The notes: generated by a model from the letters alone, not told the origin. 49,141 nucleotides of DNA from Bacillota bacterium (GCA_012837925.1 DUQE01000087.1:1-49141), one strand, 5' to 3'. Shown: positions 26,557-35,690, counted from the first letter of the stretch. Numbers and translations are program-made.

Positions 26557-27057
26557 GTGGACTTTTTCTTAGGCATACGTCTACCAAGAGACTTCGAGGA
26601 GACCTGCGAGCGATATCGGCGCGCCTTTAAGGCACCAAAAACGGTCACCCACATTACGCTGGTACCCCCGTTTAGCTGGGATGAGCCAAAGGAAAAGCTC
26701 AAGGAACTTCTGGATTCGACTCTAGGCAAAACCCCTTCCTTTCGTGTCGCCGGAAGCGGCCTGGGCTCTTTTGGAACCAGGGTACTTTTTGTCAATGTAG
26801 ACTTGACTCCGGAGCTTTTGGCCTTGCATGAAGGGGCCACCGAAGCGTTACGACAGGCTGGAGTTGTGGTTGATACACGTCCGTACAATCCCCACATCAC
26901 CTTGGCGACACGCCTCGATGCAAAAACCTTCGCCAAATACAAAGCAGAACTGGGGGATTTCAGCCCAGAATATTCCTTCACCTGCTCCCATTTAAGCCTC
27001 TTCCACTTCACCCCCGAAAAGCGCTGGCACGAGTGGTATCGAGTTGCTTTGAAATAA
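26557..27057 (+). CDS. thpR: RNA 2',3'-cyclic phosphodiesterase (ThpR/LigT type)
   Basis: A 166-residue 2H phosphoesterase. The two catalytic motifs are HITLVPPF (residues about 33-40) and HITLATRL (about 116-123), the paired HxT tetrapeptides of the family. These enzymes open 2',3'-cyclic phosphates or join 2'-5' RNA ends. The start is GTG at 26557 with GAGGGGG eight bases upstream (V-DFFLGIRLP). The frame itself opens at TTG 26515, which would add 14 residues without family similarity. A single gene divergent from tetR. Confidence 0.88.
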   Translation: MDFFLGIRLPRDFEETCERYRRAFKAPKTVTHITLVPPFSWDEPKEKLKELLDSTLGKTPSFRVAGSGLGSFGTRVLFVNVDLTPELLALHEGATEALRQAGVVVDTRPYNPHITLATRLDAKTFAKYKAELGDFSPEYSFTCSHLSLFHFTPEKRWHEWYRVALK

Positions 27058-27082
27058 GCGGTAGCAAAAGCCTCAGTTGGTC

Positions 27083-27111
27083 TTGTATTCACAGGGTTAA
27101 TTTGGTATTAT
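27083..27111 (+). promoter_or_regulatory. Candidate sigmaA promoter of the flavodiiron gene
   Basis: TTGTAT (27083-27088) and TATTAT (27106-27111) are separated by exactly 17 bases. The start codon lies 29 bases downstream. Confidence 0.55.
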
Positions 27112-27140
27112 CTTACTAAGTAATGGAAGGGAGTGTTTTA

Positions 27141-28334
27141 ATGCAGGCCTCGAAACGATTGACCGAAAAAGTAACTTGGGTCGGTAAAGTTGACTGGGAG
27201 CTTGAAAAGTTTCACGGAGACGAGCTCTCCACCACTAGGGGTTCTTCCTACAACTCCTATCTGATTCGGGACGAGAAGGTTGTGCTCATCGATACAGTCT
27301 GGTTACCCTATGACAAAGAGTTTGTGAGAAACCTCAAGGACGAAATTGATCTTAAGAAGATCGATTATATCATCGTCCAACATGCTGAAATCGACCATAG
27401 TGGTGCCTTGCCTGAGCTGATGAGAGAAATTCCGGATACCCCCATCTATTGCACGAATAACGGGAAAAAGATCATCCAGGGACACCATCATGCAGACTGG
27501 AACTTCGTTACAGTAAAAACCGGAGACACCCTCAATATTGGCGAATCCACCCTTACCTTTGTCGAAGCACCGATGCTGCACTGGCCTGACACCATGTTCA
27601 CGTACATGAGCGGCGAGAACATCCTTTTCAGCAATGACGCATTTGGCCAGCACTACGCCACCGAGACGCTTTACAATGACAGAGCGGACAATTGCGAGCT
27701 GTATGAGGAAGCGCTAAAGTACTATGCCAATATCCTTACGCCCTTCAGTGCTCTGGTTACCAAGAAGATCAATGAGGTTTTGTCTTTTGAGCTTCCGGTG
27801 AACATGATTTGTACCAGTCACGGAGTAATCTGGAGAGACAATCCAGCGCAGATCATTGAGCAGTACTTAAAGTGGGCCGATAACTACCAGGAGAACCAGA
27901 TCACCATCGTCTATGATACGATGTGGCAGTCGACCCGTCTCATGGCCGAATCCATCGCTTATGGCATCCAGTTGGAAGACCCAACGGTAACGGTGAAGAT
28001 TCAGAATGTGGCAAAACAAGATAAGAACGACATTGTCTCCGAAATCTTCAAGTCGAAGGCCATTTTAGCTGGCTCGGCCACCGTTAATAACAGATATCTC
28101 TCTGGAATGGGCGCCTTGCTGGAGATGATCAAGGGATTGAAGTTCAAGAACAAGAAGGCTGCAGCTTTTGGTAGCTACGGCTGGAGCGGCGAAGGAAATA
28201 AACTTCTCACCGAGGACTTGAAGGAAGCCGGTTTTGAAATCGTCAATGATGGACACAGGACACTCTGGGTTCCTGATGACGAAGAACTTGCTGCCTGTGT
28301 CGAGTTCGGAAGGCAGTTTGTGCGCAGTCTATAA
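27141..28334 (+). CDS. fprA: Flavodiiron protein (FprA type)
   Basis: A 397-residue A-type flavoprotein that reduces O2 to water or NO to N2O in anaerobes. The N-terminal metallo-beta-lactamase half carries the diiron ligands: HAEIDHSG, HWPDTMF, SNDAFGQHYA and TSHG. The C-terminal half is a flavodoxin (ITIVYDTMWQSTRLMAESIA for the FMN phosphate, then FGSYGWSGEG). No rubredoxin tail is present, so a separate donor is needed. The start is ATG 27141 with GGAAGGGAG upstream; the ATG at 27123 overlaps that ribosome site. It stands alone between its promoter and a strong terminator. Confidence 0.95.
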   Translation: MQASKRLTEKVTWVGKVDWELEKFHGDELSTTRGSSYNSYLIRDEKVVLIDTVWLPYDKEFVRNLKDEIDLKKIDYIIVQHAEIDHSGALPELMREIPDTPIYCTNNGKKIIQGHHHADWNFVTVKTGDTLNIGESTLTFVEAPMLHWPDTMFTYMSGENILFSNDAFGQHYATETLYNDRADNCELYEEALKYYANILTPFSALVTKKINEVLSFELPVNMICTSHGVIWRDNPAQIIEQYLKWADNYQENQITIVYDTMWQSTRLMAESIAYGIQLEDPTVTVKIQNVAKQDKNDIVSEIFKSKAILAGSATVNNRYLSGMGALLEMIKGLKFKNKKAAAFGSYGWSGEGNKLLTEDLKEAGFEIVNDGHRTLWVPDDEELAACVEFGRQFVRSL

Positions 28335-28381
28335 GGCGTTTGAAAGGCGGCTATAGGTCGTCTGCAATCAACGTAATAAGA

Positions 28382-28414
28382 GAAGTGCACCCACAGCGGG
28401 TGCACTTCTTTTTT
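28382..28414. terminator. Strong bidirectional terminator
   Basis: A perfect 11-pair stem: GAAGTGCACCC (28382-28392) and GGGTGCACTTC (28398-28408), five-base loop, then TTTTTT. It lies between the flavodiiron gene and the converging YeiH-type gene and can serve both. Confidence 0.92.
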
Positions 28415-28420
28415 GGTCCC

Positions 28421-29437
28421 CTATAAGAGACCGAAGATCTGTTGTACGGCAAGCGCTACGATGACGACAATGGCAGAGACGATGAAACCCAAGAGCATAG
28501 GGCTCCAGCCTGCCACTTTGAGTTTACTCATGTCAGTATTCAGGCCAATGGCCCCTAGAGCAACTGTCATCAAGAAACGGCTGGTGACTTTTAGCCCGGC
28601 ACCAAGCTCGGTTGGGATGAAACCCAGACTGTTAATGGCGGCCAAGACTAGGAACCAGAGGATGAACCAAGGCACTGCGGCCTTGAGATAGCCTTTCTCT
28701 TGGGTCTTTGCCTGCCGGGTCGATCCGTACACCGAAAACAGTAGCACGATGGGGATGATGGACAGCGTCCTGGTCAACTTTACGATGGTGGCAAAGTCAC
28801 CTGCCGCTTCGCTGAAGGCGTATCCGGCGGCCACCACACTGGAGGTATCGTTTACCGCTGTTCCGGTCCAAAGTCCATAGGCCAAGTCCGAAAGACCCAT
28901 TGCCCTACCCATGATGGGAAACAAAATGATCATGGCAATATCAAAAATGAAGGTAGCGGCGATGGAATAGGTAACATCACTGTCGTCCGCGTCGATCACG
29001 GGTGACAGAGCGGCAATGGCTGAACCACCACAAACGCCTGTGCCAGCCGAGATCAAACTGCTCATTTTCCAATTGATGTTGAGGAAATGACCGAAGATAT
29101 ACCCGGACCCGAAGGCGGCTGCTAAGGTGAAGATCATGACTAATAGAGAATAACGTCCGACTTCGAAGATCTCACCGACGCTCAGCGTGGATCCGAGCAG
29201 TATGATTGCGAGGCGCAAGACGGTCTTCGAACTAAAGCGCAGGCCGGCTGTGAGCCGACTTCTGTCTTGCGGCAGTAAGAGGTTGAGCGCTAACCCCAAG
29301 CCTAGGGCCATGACGCTGGAGCCAATCAGGGACATGGCTTCTCCCAAAAACCATGAAACGATAGCAACAAAAAGTGACAACAATAATCCTGGAAATAATT
29401 TCGTAAGCAAGTACTCATTCCTTTCCTTGCTTAACAT
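28421..29437 (-). CDS. YeiH/YadS family putative sulfate exporter
   Basis: A 338-residue membrane protein with about ten helices, of the UPF0324/PSE family. GTGVCGGSAIAALSPVI in the middle and WTGTAVNDTSSVVAAGYAF are diagnostic. Proteins of this family are described as putative sulfate or sulfonate exporters. The start is uncertain: ATG 29437 has no good ribosome site, whereas TTG 29410 has GGAAAGGA eight bases upstream and would begin LTKLFPGLLL. It is a single gene. Confidence 0.88.
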   Translation of the reverse strand: MLSKERNEYLLTKLFPGLLLSLFVAIVSWFLGEAMSLIGSSVMALGLGLALNLLLPQDRSRLTAGLRFSSKTVLRLAIILLGSTLSVGEIFEVGRYSLLVMIFTLAAAFGSGYIFGHFLNINWKMSSLISAGTGVCGGSAIAALSPVIDADDSDVTYSIAATFIFDIAMIILFPIMGRAMGLSDLAYGLWTGTAVNDTSSVVAAGYAFSEAAGDFATIVKLTRTLSIIPIVLLFSVYGSTRQAKTQEKGYLKAAVPWFILWFLVLAAINSLGFIPTELGAGLKVTSRFLMTVALGAIGLNTDMSKLKVAGWSPMLLGFIVSAIVVIVALAVQQIFGLL

Positions 29438-29495
29438 ATCATAATGGTCCCCGAAAGTGAAGTAGACAGAAATTGAGAGGCGAACGAGGAACGCG

Positions 29496-29533
29496 AAAAA
29501 CCCCAGCGGAACTTACTATTGCTCCACCGGGGT
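29496..29533 (-). terminator. Terminator of the rubrerythrin-membrane protein unit
   Basis: On the minus strand ACCCCGGTGGAGC pairs with GTTCCGCTGGGGT over 13 pairs including three G-T wobbles, followed by TTTTT (29500-29496). It begins 16 bases after the stop of the 223-codon ORF. Confidence 0.75.
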
Positions 29534-29548
29534 GTGCATTCGCCAAGG

Positions 29549-30220
29549 CTATTTGTGATCGCCAAAAATGGCGAACAGCAGAACCCCCTCCTCCAGGGCA
29601 TTCAACACCTGACCATTGATGCCCGCAGCATGCAGCTTGAAGTTGTTGGAACCCTGCATTTGGAACTGCATTTTCAACGTCGCAGGCTTGTTCTTGTAGG
29701 TGACCCCGCCTTCTACCTGTACATAGGTCTCCCCATCCGTACCCACAAAGGAAGTCCATTTAGGGTTGGACAGGTATTTATCCAAAGCCGGGCCGATCTT
29801 CTTTTTCGGGTAACCACTGAACTCTCCCGCCCGCACCGTCATGATCGTGGGGGAAAAACCCATACCAAAGTCCAGTCCGGTCTTCTGCAGGATGTAACCT
29901 ACAGGCCCGAACACAAGCAGGGCGAAGGTAACGCACCAGACTATGGCGTATGTCATGGACTGCTTCAAGAGCCTGGCGCGCTTGGCCATATAAACGGGAA
30001 CCAGGGCATAGAATCCAAGCTTACTCGGATCGTAACCAGCCTTCCTCAGTTTGTACGCGTCGACTTCAATAAAGAAGATATGGATGCCTGCGGTGATGAG
30101 CCAAAGCCTTTTCACCCCGCCCTGGGTCATGACGGCCGCTAGGTTTTCTAGCACCGCACCCACCAAGGGGGCAAAAGCCAGCCACCAGATCCAGCGGTTG
30201 TCCACAGCTGAACTGCTCAA
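29549..30220 (-). CDS. Membrane protein of unknown function, probable C-terminal part of a GYF_2-domain protein
   Basis: A 223-residue frame with at least three membrane helices in the first 115 residues (WIWWLAFAPLVGAVLENL, LWLITAGIHIFFIEVDAY, AIVWCVTFALLVFGPVGYIL) and a soluble C-terminal domain of about 100 residues. The pattern VDNRWIWWLAFAPLVG after a proline-rich stretch resembles proteins whose N-terminus is a GYF_2 (DUF4339) domain. Such a domain is encoded directly upstream but in another frame. The only nearby start is TTG 30220, whose TTGA overlaps the stop of that upstream ORF. Either two coupled proteins or one gene broken by a frameshift. Confidence 0.7.
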   Translation of the reverse strand: MSSSAVDNRWIWWLAFAPLVGAVLENLAAVMTQGGVKRLWLITAGIHIFFIEVDAYKLRKAGYDPSKLGFYALVPVYMAKRARLLKQSMTYAIVWCVTFALLVFGPVGYILQKTGLDFGMGFSPTIMTVRAGEFSGYPKKKIGPALDKYLSNPKWTSFVGTDGETYVQVEGGVTYKNKPATLKMQFQMQGSNNFKLHAAGINGQVLNALEEGVLLFAIFGDHK

Positions 30221-30390
30221 GGGCGGAGGGGTTTGGTCACTTTACCTTCTGCAATCAAAGCTACGAGGGCATCTCTCGTCACAGGGCCTTTACGTTCGCC
30301 TTTGACTTCATAATGCCATTCTTCTACCATTTCTTCTGCTACGTCTGCTACGTGGGCCACGTTCTCTCTGTGCCCGTCATCAAACTGCAA
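30217..30390 (-). CDS. Short GYF_2-like ORF upstream of the membrane protein
   Basis: A 57-residue frame too short to be noticed easily. It begins with TTG at 30390, with GGGAGG seven bases upstream, and reads through EEWHYEVKGERKGPVTRDAL then VALIAEGKV, the W-x-Y...G-x-x-x-GP...L-x-x-LI-x-x-G pattern of the GYF_2 (DUF4339) protein-interaction domain. It stops at TGA 30219-30217, where the domain would normally continue, and the downstream membrane frame starts on the overlapping TTG. It follows rubrerythrin by 34 bases. Confidence 0.6.
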   Translation of the reverse strand: MQFDDGHRENVAHVADVAEEMVEEWHYEVKGERKGPVTRDALVALIAEGKVTKPLRP

Positions 30391-30424
30391 CTCCGTACCT
30401 CCCTGTTATGTTTCCCCTTATGTC

Positions 30425-30958
30425 TTAGTAGTTTTCTGCGTATTCCTCATAGTGTGCACGAGGATGAGCACAAGCTGGGCAAATCTCTGGAGCTTCTTTG
30501 CCTGTATGAACGTATCCGCAGTTGCGGCATTTCCAGCGAATGGGCTCTTCTCTGGTGAAAACGGTGCCCGCTTCGACTCTGGCGAGGAGCGCTAAGTAAC
30601 GTTTTTCATGCTCCTCTTCGACTTCTGCGATTTCCTGGAATACTTCAGCGATCTCATGGAAGCCTTCCTCTTTGGCGGTCTCTGCGAATTCTCTGTACAT
30701 GCTTGTCCATTCGTAGTTCTCGCCGGCTGCTGCATCCTTGAGATTCTCCGACGTGCTCTTAACGATTCCCAAGAACTTGCCTAAACGCTTAGCATGTTCT
30801 TTCTCGTGAAGGGCTGTTTCTTCGAAAATACCGGAAATCTGGTTATAGCCTTCTTTTTTGGCGGCACTGGCATACCAATCGTACTTGTTGCGTGCCATCG
30901 ATTCACCGGAAATGGCCGCCCATAAGTTCTTCTCTGTTTGTGTACCTTTAAGATTCAT
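30425..30958 (-). CDS. rbr: Rubrerythrin
   Basis: A 177-residue peroxide reductase of anaerobes. The N-terminal four-helix part has the two diiron ExxH motifs ([14 protein letters not shown] and [14 protein letters not shown]) with partner glutamates in [14 protein letters not shown] and [16 protein letters not shown]. The C-terminal rubredoxin-like domain has [12 protein letters not shown] and CPACAH, the four Fe ligands. The start ATG has a strong AAAGGAGG site. Together with the flavodiiron protein it suggests defence against O2 and peroxide. The short GYF-like ORF and the membrane protein follow on the same strand. Confidence 0.96.
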   Translation of the reverse strand: MNLKGTQTEKNLWAAISGESMARNKYDWYASAAKKEGYNQISGIFEETALHEKEHAKRLGKFLGIVKSTSENLKDAAAGENYEWTSMYREFAETAKEEGFHEIAEVFQEIAEVEEEHEKRYLALLARVEAGTVFTREEPIRWKCRNCGYVHTGKEAPEICPACAHPRAHYEEYAENY

Positions 30959-31131
30959 AGTAGTCCTCCTTTTGTTGATGTACTCTAATTCCTTCGTCTA
31001 AAGGAAAGGAGTTCCTTCTACAAAGTTGGGTCTTTACATATAAATAGTGATAACCCTTAACGTTAATGCAGGAAAATCTAGGGCAGATCAAGAATTCAGG
31101 CCTCAATTGTGCTTTTCGATGGAGGACGGTC

Positions 31132-31920
31132 ATGCAAAACGGGAAACGAGGGGTCGGTTCCTCGATAATCGTACTTTTGCTTCTTCTGGCGTTCATGATG
31201 CCTGCGGATGCCAGCCAATATTACATAAACGAACTCTTGGAGGCCAACCCGCCTCCCCAAGTGTTGAAAGAAGGGCCTGTTGTCCGAGTTAAGCAACCCG
31301 GTGTGCAGAAGCAGACGCCCGATGAGGGATCTACCGAAGTGGAGGAGGAAAAACCTCTGCGCAAGGTGGCTTTGACTTTTGATGACGGCCCGGAAGCTCA
31401 CTACACGTCGAGGATTCTCGATATTCTACAGGTCGAAGGGGTATCGGCGACCTTCTTTGTGGTGGGCGAGTTCGTGGCGCGTTATCCAAAACTTGTGCAG
31501 CGCATGTATGATGATGGCCATTTGATTGCCAACCACTCTCATACCCATGGCGATCTAAGTCTCTTGACGAACGAGGAGATCATCGCCCTAGAACTCGCGC
31601 CAACCTCGCGGGCCGTGGAAAAACTGACGGGTTTTTATCCCATGATTATGCGTCCTCCCTACGGTTCGCTGCGCGATGACTCTGTACGATACTTGAAGGA
31701 AAACGGATGGAAGATCGTGCGCTGGTCGCTGGACACCTTTGACTGGGACAGTCGACGCAATAAACCCGAGCAAATCATCACCCGTATCCAAACGCAGCAC
31801 CATCCTGGAGCCATCGTCCTGATGCACTGTAATGGTCCAGCCACCACGAGGGTCTTACCGGACATCATCAAAACCCTGCGCGAACTAGGCTATCAATTCG
31901 TCACCGTCACCCAGCTTTAA
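31132..31920 (+). CDS. Polysaccharide deacetylase (NodB domain, CE4), exported
   Basis: A 262-residue secreted or anchored enzyme. A signal peptide (SSIIVLLLLLAFMMPADA) is followed by a low-complexity linker and, from about residue 75, a NodB domain: ALTFDDGPEAHYT with the metal Asp, NHSHTHGDLS with the two metal His, and RPPYGSLRDD. CE4 enzymes remove acetyl groups from peptidoglycan, chitin or xylan. The frame is open to 31066, but ATG 31132 has GGAGG seven bases upstream and puts the signal peptide at the N-terminus. Closely related to the spore and wall deacetylases of Bacillota. Confidence 0.92.
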   Translation: MQNGKRGVGSSIIVLLLLLAFMMPADASQYYINELLEANPPPQVLKEGPVVRVKQPGVQKQTPDEGSTEVEEEKPLRKVALTFDDGPEAHYTSRILDILQVEGVSATFFVVGEFVARYPKLVQRMYDDGHLIANHSHTHGDLSLLTNEEIIALELAPTSRAVEKLTGFYPMIMRPPYGSLRDDSVRYLKENGWKIVRWSLDTFDWDSRRNKPEQIITRIQTQHHPGAIVLMHCNGPATTRVLPDIIKTLRELGYQFVTVTQL

Positions 31921-31978
31921 TTGTTAAAGGGGTCTGTCCCCGTTAACAAATGTTAACGGGGACAGACCCTCTTAACAA
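31921..31978. repeat. REP-like palindrome pair (copies B1 and B2) after the deacetylase
   Basis: Two palindromes lie head to head at 31921-31949 and 31951-31978. Each has TTAA, a G/C run, the loop TCTGT or ACAGA, and the mirror. Because they are inverted to each other, the whole 58 bases also form one larger hairpin. It starts directly after the stop codon and probably ends transcription of the deacetylase gene. Confidence 0.85.
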
Positions 31979-32007
31979 ACCCACACACTGAGATGGAGGT
32001 TCTATTG

Positions 32008-33639
32008 ATGACTACACTAATCGAACCAACGCAAGTGTTTTATAACGCCACGATCATTACGCTCGATCCATCCAAGCCGCGGGCAGAAGCCATGGCGCTG
32101 GTAGGAGGAAAAATCGTGGCTGTTGGTAAGAACGAGGGGATCAAGGCCCTAGCCTGCGACCAAACCGAGATGCATGATCTACAGGGGCAAGTAGTGGTGC
32201 CAGGATTTAACGACAGTCATATGCACCTGATTAACCTGGGGCAAAGCATGGACGGAGTTGACTTGACCAAAGCCCGTTCCGTCGCCGATATGATTAGCCT
32301 CGGTCAAGACTTTGTAGCCGAAAACCCATCCCATGCCTGGATTCTAGGAAGAGGTTTCAACGATGAAACCTTCGACCAAAAAGTGCTGCCCACAAGGTTC
32401 GATCTCGACCAAATCTCCCAAGACAAACCGGTCTTCTTTACCCGCGTCTGTGGACATATCGCCATCGCAAGCGCCAAGGCCCTTGAGCTGGCAGGAATCG
32501 ATGCAAACATGCAGGATCCTCCTGGCGGAAGCGTCGATCGAGACCCCGAAACAGGGCAACCCACAGGTGTTCTTCGGGAGAACGCCATTGACCTAATCAG
32601 GAGGCTCATTCCTTCCCCAAGCGTGGACGACCTGAAGCGTGTTATCCGTATGGCCAGTCACAAAGCGGCTTCCCTTGGCCTAACGACCGTCCAGAGTAAT
32701 GATCTGCATGGAACCAGAACGCTTATCAACCGGCTCGAAGCCTATCGGCAACTATCGGAATCCGGTGAACTTCCCATCAGGGTCGAACTGCAATCCACCA
32801 TGCCAACGATCGACGAGCTCAAGACCTACTTAGAAGTCAAAAAGATCCATCCAAAGCTAGGTTCCCATGTCACTTTGGGACCTTTGAAACTCTTTTCCGA
32901 CGGGTCCCTAGGAGGGCGCACCGCAGCCCTCACCTTCCCCTATGCCGATGATCCCACGACATCAGGGATGGCAATTCACAAGCAGGAAGAACTCAATGAA
33001 CTCGTTCTTCTGGCAGCAGAAGCCAATTTACAGGTCGCCGTGCATGCCATTGGTGATCGAGCGATTGATATGGTTATTGACAGCTACGAGCAGGCAAAAA
33101 ACAAAGTGTCTGGCTGGACGGCCCGTCCGCGCATCATTCACGCCCAGATTACCAGGCCCGATCAACTCCAACGTATGGCCAAGCTCGGCATCGTCTGTGA
33201 CATTCAACCCATCTTTGTTCCCACCGATCTGCACTTTGTCGAAACCAGAGTTGGAACCGAGGCAGCGCAGAGCACCTATGCGTGGAAGACAATGCAAGAA
33301 CTAGGCATCCATACAGCCGGAGGCTCCGACAGCCCTGTGGAATCCTGCAATCCCTTATGGGGAATGCACGCCGCGATAACTCGTCAAGACCACAATAGCT
33401 ACCCCACAGAAGGCTGGCATCCCAAGGAACGCCTGACGGGGCTCGAAGCCCTCGCCCTCTTCACCACCGGTTCTGCTTATGCGGCGCAGGAAGAAGACAT
33501 CAAGGGTACATTGAGTCCCGGAAAACTCGCCGACTTCGTTGTTCTTCCCAAAGATCCAACCCAGGTGGAACCAGAAGAACTCTTGGAAATGAAAGTGACG
33601 GCTACCTACGTGGGAGGTCAGCAAGTCTTCGCACGTTAA
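32008..33639 (+). CDS. YtcJ-like metal-dependent amidohydrolase
   Basis: A 543-residue amidohydrolase superfamily protein (amidohydrolase_3, the YtcJ/AepA/exoenzyme-regulation type). Motifs: VVPGFNDSHMHLINLG near residue 65, QVAVHAIGDRAIDMVID near 340, and AGGSDSPVESCNPLWGMHAAITR near 435. Metal ligands are the HxH in DSHMH, the His residues in HAIGD and IIHAQ, and the Asp of GGSDSP. The substrate is unknown; relatives hydrolyse N-substituted amides. ATG 32008 has GGAGG eight bases upstream; the ATG at 31993 lies inside that site. A terminator follows. Confidence 0.9.
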   Translation: MTTLIEPTQVFYNATIITLDPSKPRAEAMALVGGKIVAVGKNEGIKALACDQTEMHDLQGQVVVPGFNDSHMHLINLGQSMDGVDLTKARSVADMISLGQDFVAENPSHAWILGRGFNDETFDQKVLPTRFDLDQISQDKPVFFTRVCGHIAIASAKALELAGIDANMQDPPGGSVDRDPETGQPTGVLRENAIDLIRRLIPSPSVDDLKRVIRMASHKAASLGLTTVQSNDLHGTRTLINRLEAYRQLSESGELPIRVELQSTMPTIDELKTYLEVKKIHPKLGSHVTLGPLKLFSDGSLGGRTAALTFPYADDPTTSGMAIHKQEELNELVLLAAEANLQVAVHAIGDRAIDMVIDSYEQAKNKVSGWTARPRIIHAQITRPDQLQRMAKLGIVCDIQPIFVPTDLHFVETRVGTEAAQSTYAWKTMQELGIHTAGGSDSPVESCNPLWGMHAAITRQDHNSYPTEGWHPKERLTGLEALALFTTGSAYAAQEEDIKGTLSPGKLADFVVLPKDPTQVEPEELLEMKVTATYVGGQQVFAR

Positions 33640-33651
33640 CGCTACACAAGT

Positions 33652-33685
33652 ACGGCCCCTGATCCTGGATCGGGGGCCGTTTTTC
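33652..33685 (+). terminator. Terminator after the amidohydrolase gene
   Basis: ACGGCCCC (33652-33659) pairs with GGGGCCGT (33673-33680), with a GATCC/GGATC inner stem, followed by TTTTC. Confidence 0.85.
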
Positions 33686-33707
33686 GTGCATCGTATGCGT
33701 GCTTATT

Positions 33708-35690
33708 TCATCGGCGCACAATTTTGTAGTACATCCTGGCTGTTATGGTGTAGACAACAGCATAGAACAGGGTAAAGATCAGGAGCGTTCCCACTGTGCA
33801 CCACGCGAACAAAGCAGTGTTGGTTAGGCTGAAGATGCCCAGGAGCTTTGTCATGAACGGAAAGGCAACAGCAATGTGGACGGCCGATGCAATCATGGGC
33901 AAAAAGAAGACGGTCAGTACCTGCGTTTGAATCGACTTCTTTACTTCCTCATTACTCATACCCACTTTTTGCATGATCTCGAAGCGCTGCTTATCCTCGT
34001 AACCCTCAGTAATCTGCTTGTAGTAGATGATCAGCACCGTTCCCATAATGAACAGGGCTCCCAGGAACAACCCGAGAAAGAACATGCCACCATACAGGGA
34101 GTAAAACGCCTCCCGCACAGTTTCCGCCGTTTCCACTACAACACTGGCATCACCCTCAGGAATATTGGCCCGAAGGTCCCGGTACACTCTGACAAGCTCA
34201 TCACCTGACACAGGCAGATCAAAGCCCCAGTAGTGAGCGAGTTGCGATCCATACTCACCGTAAACTTCTGCCTGGGCCTCATAGATCGCTTCCACAACCC
34301 CCATGTCTTTCACGATCACATAGTGATTGCCTGTGATCGCGGCCAAATTCGACGCTCCTGCAAACTGACTAAGCTTTTCCTTGACGGTGAACGTGCGTTC
34401 CAGCACAGTCAGAGTGTCAGAGGGAAAATCCGCTCCTTCCGAGTATATCAGCACCTCGTTCTCCGCCAGAGTCAAAGTCTTGCCGGTTATGCGACTGTAG
34501 TCTTCTCCCGGGATAAAAAGCAAAGTCCGTAGCCTTCCAGGCAGCCCATTGACCACACTTCGATCCGTAATAAAATCGCTTCCCTGCTGCGATGCCACAA
34601 AGGCCAGCATGCGGCAGTCCATAACGTTGGTCTGCTCCAAACCGTGTTTCTCGAGCACGCCCGAGACATGAGTCCGGAGCTGGGCGATGTATTCGTCCGT
34701 AACGCGATGCGAAGAGATCGTGATGTCCTTAGGATAACGGGTCTTGAGCACATCCTCGACTCCGACGTATAAGGATACGGTGGTGGACAAGGTAACGAGC
34801 ACCATCGAAGACAGGATGCAGATGTTAGCGAGTCCCACCGCATTTCGCTTCATACGGTACATCAATCCAGAAACAGTGGTAAAATGGTTCGCCTTGTAAT
34901 AATAGCGCTTGTTCTTGCGCATCAGCTTTAAAAGCGTGATACTTCCCGAGGTAAAGAGCAGGTACGTTCCTACAATCACCAGCATGACCGCGATAAAGAA
35001 CATCGTTAAGGCCGCGATCGGCGATTCGGTAGTCAGGGCCAAATAGTAGCCACTTCCCAGAGTGACCAGACCGAACAGAGTCATCAGCCACTTCGTCTTG
35101 GGTTCCCGTTCTCCCACCTGTCCACCCTTCAAGAGCTCAATGGGCTTTGCCAGATGAATCTGCCGCAAATTGCCCAGCAAAGTCAGAAAGAAGATCCCTC
35201 CAAACAAGGTGAGTGCCATGACCATGGACGATCCCGAAATCTCAAAGCCCATCTGCACGTCAAACCGAAGGAGTCTCAGCAAAAGCAAGAACATGAGCTT
35301 GGAAAGAACGACTCCTCCAACTAAGCCGACTGCAATGCTGATCACGCCAATGTACATCGTCTCATAGGTCATGATCCTGGCAATGTGTTTCTTTTCCAGC
35401 CCTAGAACATTAAACAGACCAAACTCTTTTTTGCGCCTCTTGATTAAGAAACTGTTGGTATAAAGCAGGAAGATTACCGAAAAGAACCCCACAATGATCG
35501 TGCCAAAATCGAGCATCATTCGTATGCTGGTACCGCCGACCATTTTACCCAGACCCACATTCTGGGAAAGGGCGTGCATGATGTAGTACATCGTCACGGC
35601 TGCTGCGCTTGTCAACATATACGGAAGATATGTCTGGGCGTTCTTTCGGATGTTCTCGACAGCCAGTTTCGAATAGAAGAATCTAGTCAC
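33708..35690 (-). CDS. BceB-type ABC transporter permease (FtsX family)
   Basis: A 660-residue permease with the ten-helix layout of BceB: one helix, a three-helix FtsX block (GFFSVIFLLYTNSFLIKRRKKEFGLFNVLG), two helices, a large extracellular domain of about 200 residues after helix VII, and a final three-helix block. BceAB transporters recognise peptide antibiotics bound to cell-wall lipids and signal to their kinase. The frame opens at GTG 35702, but GTG 35690 (TRFFYSKLAVENIRKNAQTY) has AGGTGG eight bases upstream and overlaps the TAG of the ATPase gene as GTGACTAG. Confidence 0.9.
   Translation of the reverse strand: MTRFFYSKLAVENIRKNAQTYLPYMLTSAAAVTMYYIMHALSQNVGLGKMVGGTSIRMMLDFGTIIVGFFSVIFLLYTNSFLIKRRKKEFGLFNVLGLEKKHIARIMTYETMYIGVISIAVGLVGGVVLSKLMFLLLLRLLRFDVQMGFEISGSSMVMALTLFGGIFFLTLLGNLRQIHLAKPIELLKGGQVGEREPKTKWLMTLFGLVTLGSGYYLALTTESPIAALTMFFIAVMLVIVGTYLLFTSGSITLLKLMRKNKRYYYKANHFTTVSGLMYRMKRNAVGLANICILSSMVLVTLSTTVSLYVGVEDVLKTRYPKDITISSHRVTDEYIAQLRTHVSGVLEKHGLEQTNVMDCRMLAFVASQQGSDFITDRSVVNGLPGRLRTLLFIPGEDYSRITGKTLTLAENEVLIYSEGADFPSDTLTVLERTFTVKEKLSQFAGASNLAAITGNHYVIVKDMGVVEAIYEAQAEVYGEYGSQLAHYWGFDLPVSGDELVRVYRDLRANIPEGDASVVVETAETVREAFYSLYGGMFFLGLFLGALFIMGTVLIIYYKQITEGYEDKQRFEIMQKVGMSNEEVKKSIQTQVLTVFFLPMIASAVHIAVAFPFMTKLLGIFSLTNTALFAWCTVGTLLIFTLFYAVVYTITARMYYKIVRR

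Noticed and set aside
30217-30240. Programmed -1 frameshift joining the GYF-like and membrane ORFs
   Set aside because: In the zero frame the codons are ACC AAA CCC CTC; no X-XXY-YYZ heptamer is in register and I see no obvious downstream pseudoknot.
31021-31060. PerR box upstream of rubrerythrin (TTATCACTATTTATA on the minus strand)
   Set aside because: Only about nine of fourteen informative positions match TTATAATnATTATAA, too few in an AT-rich leader.
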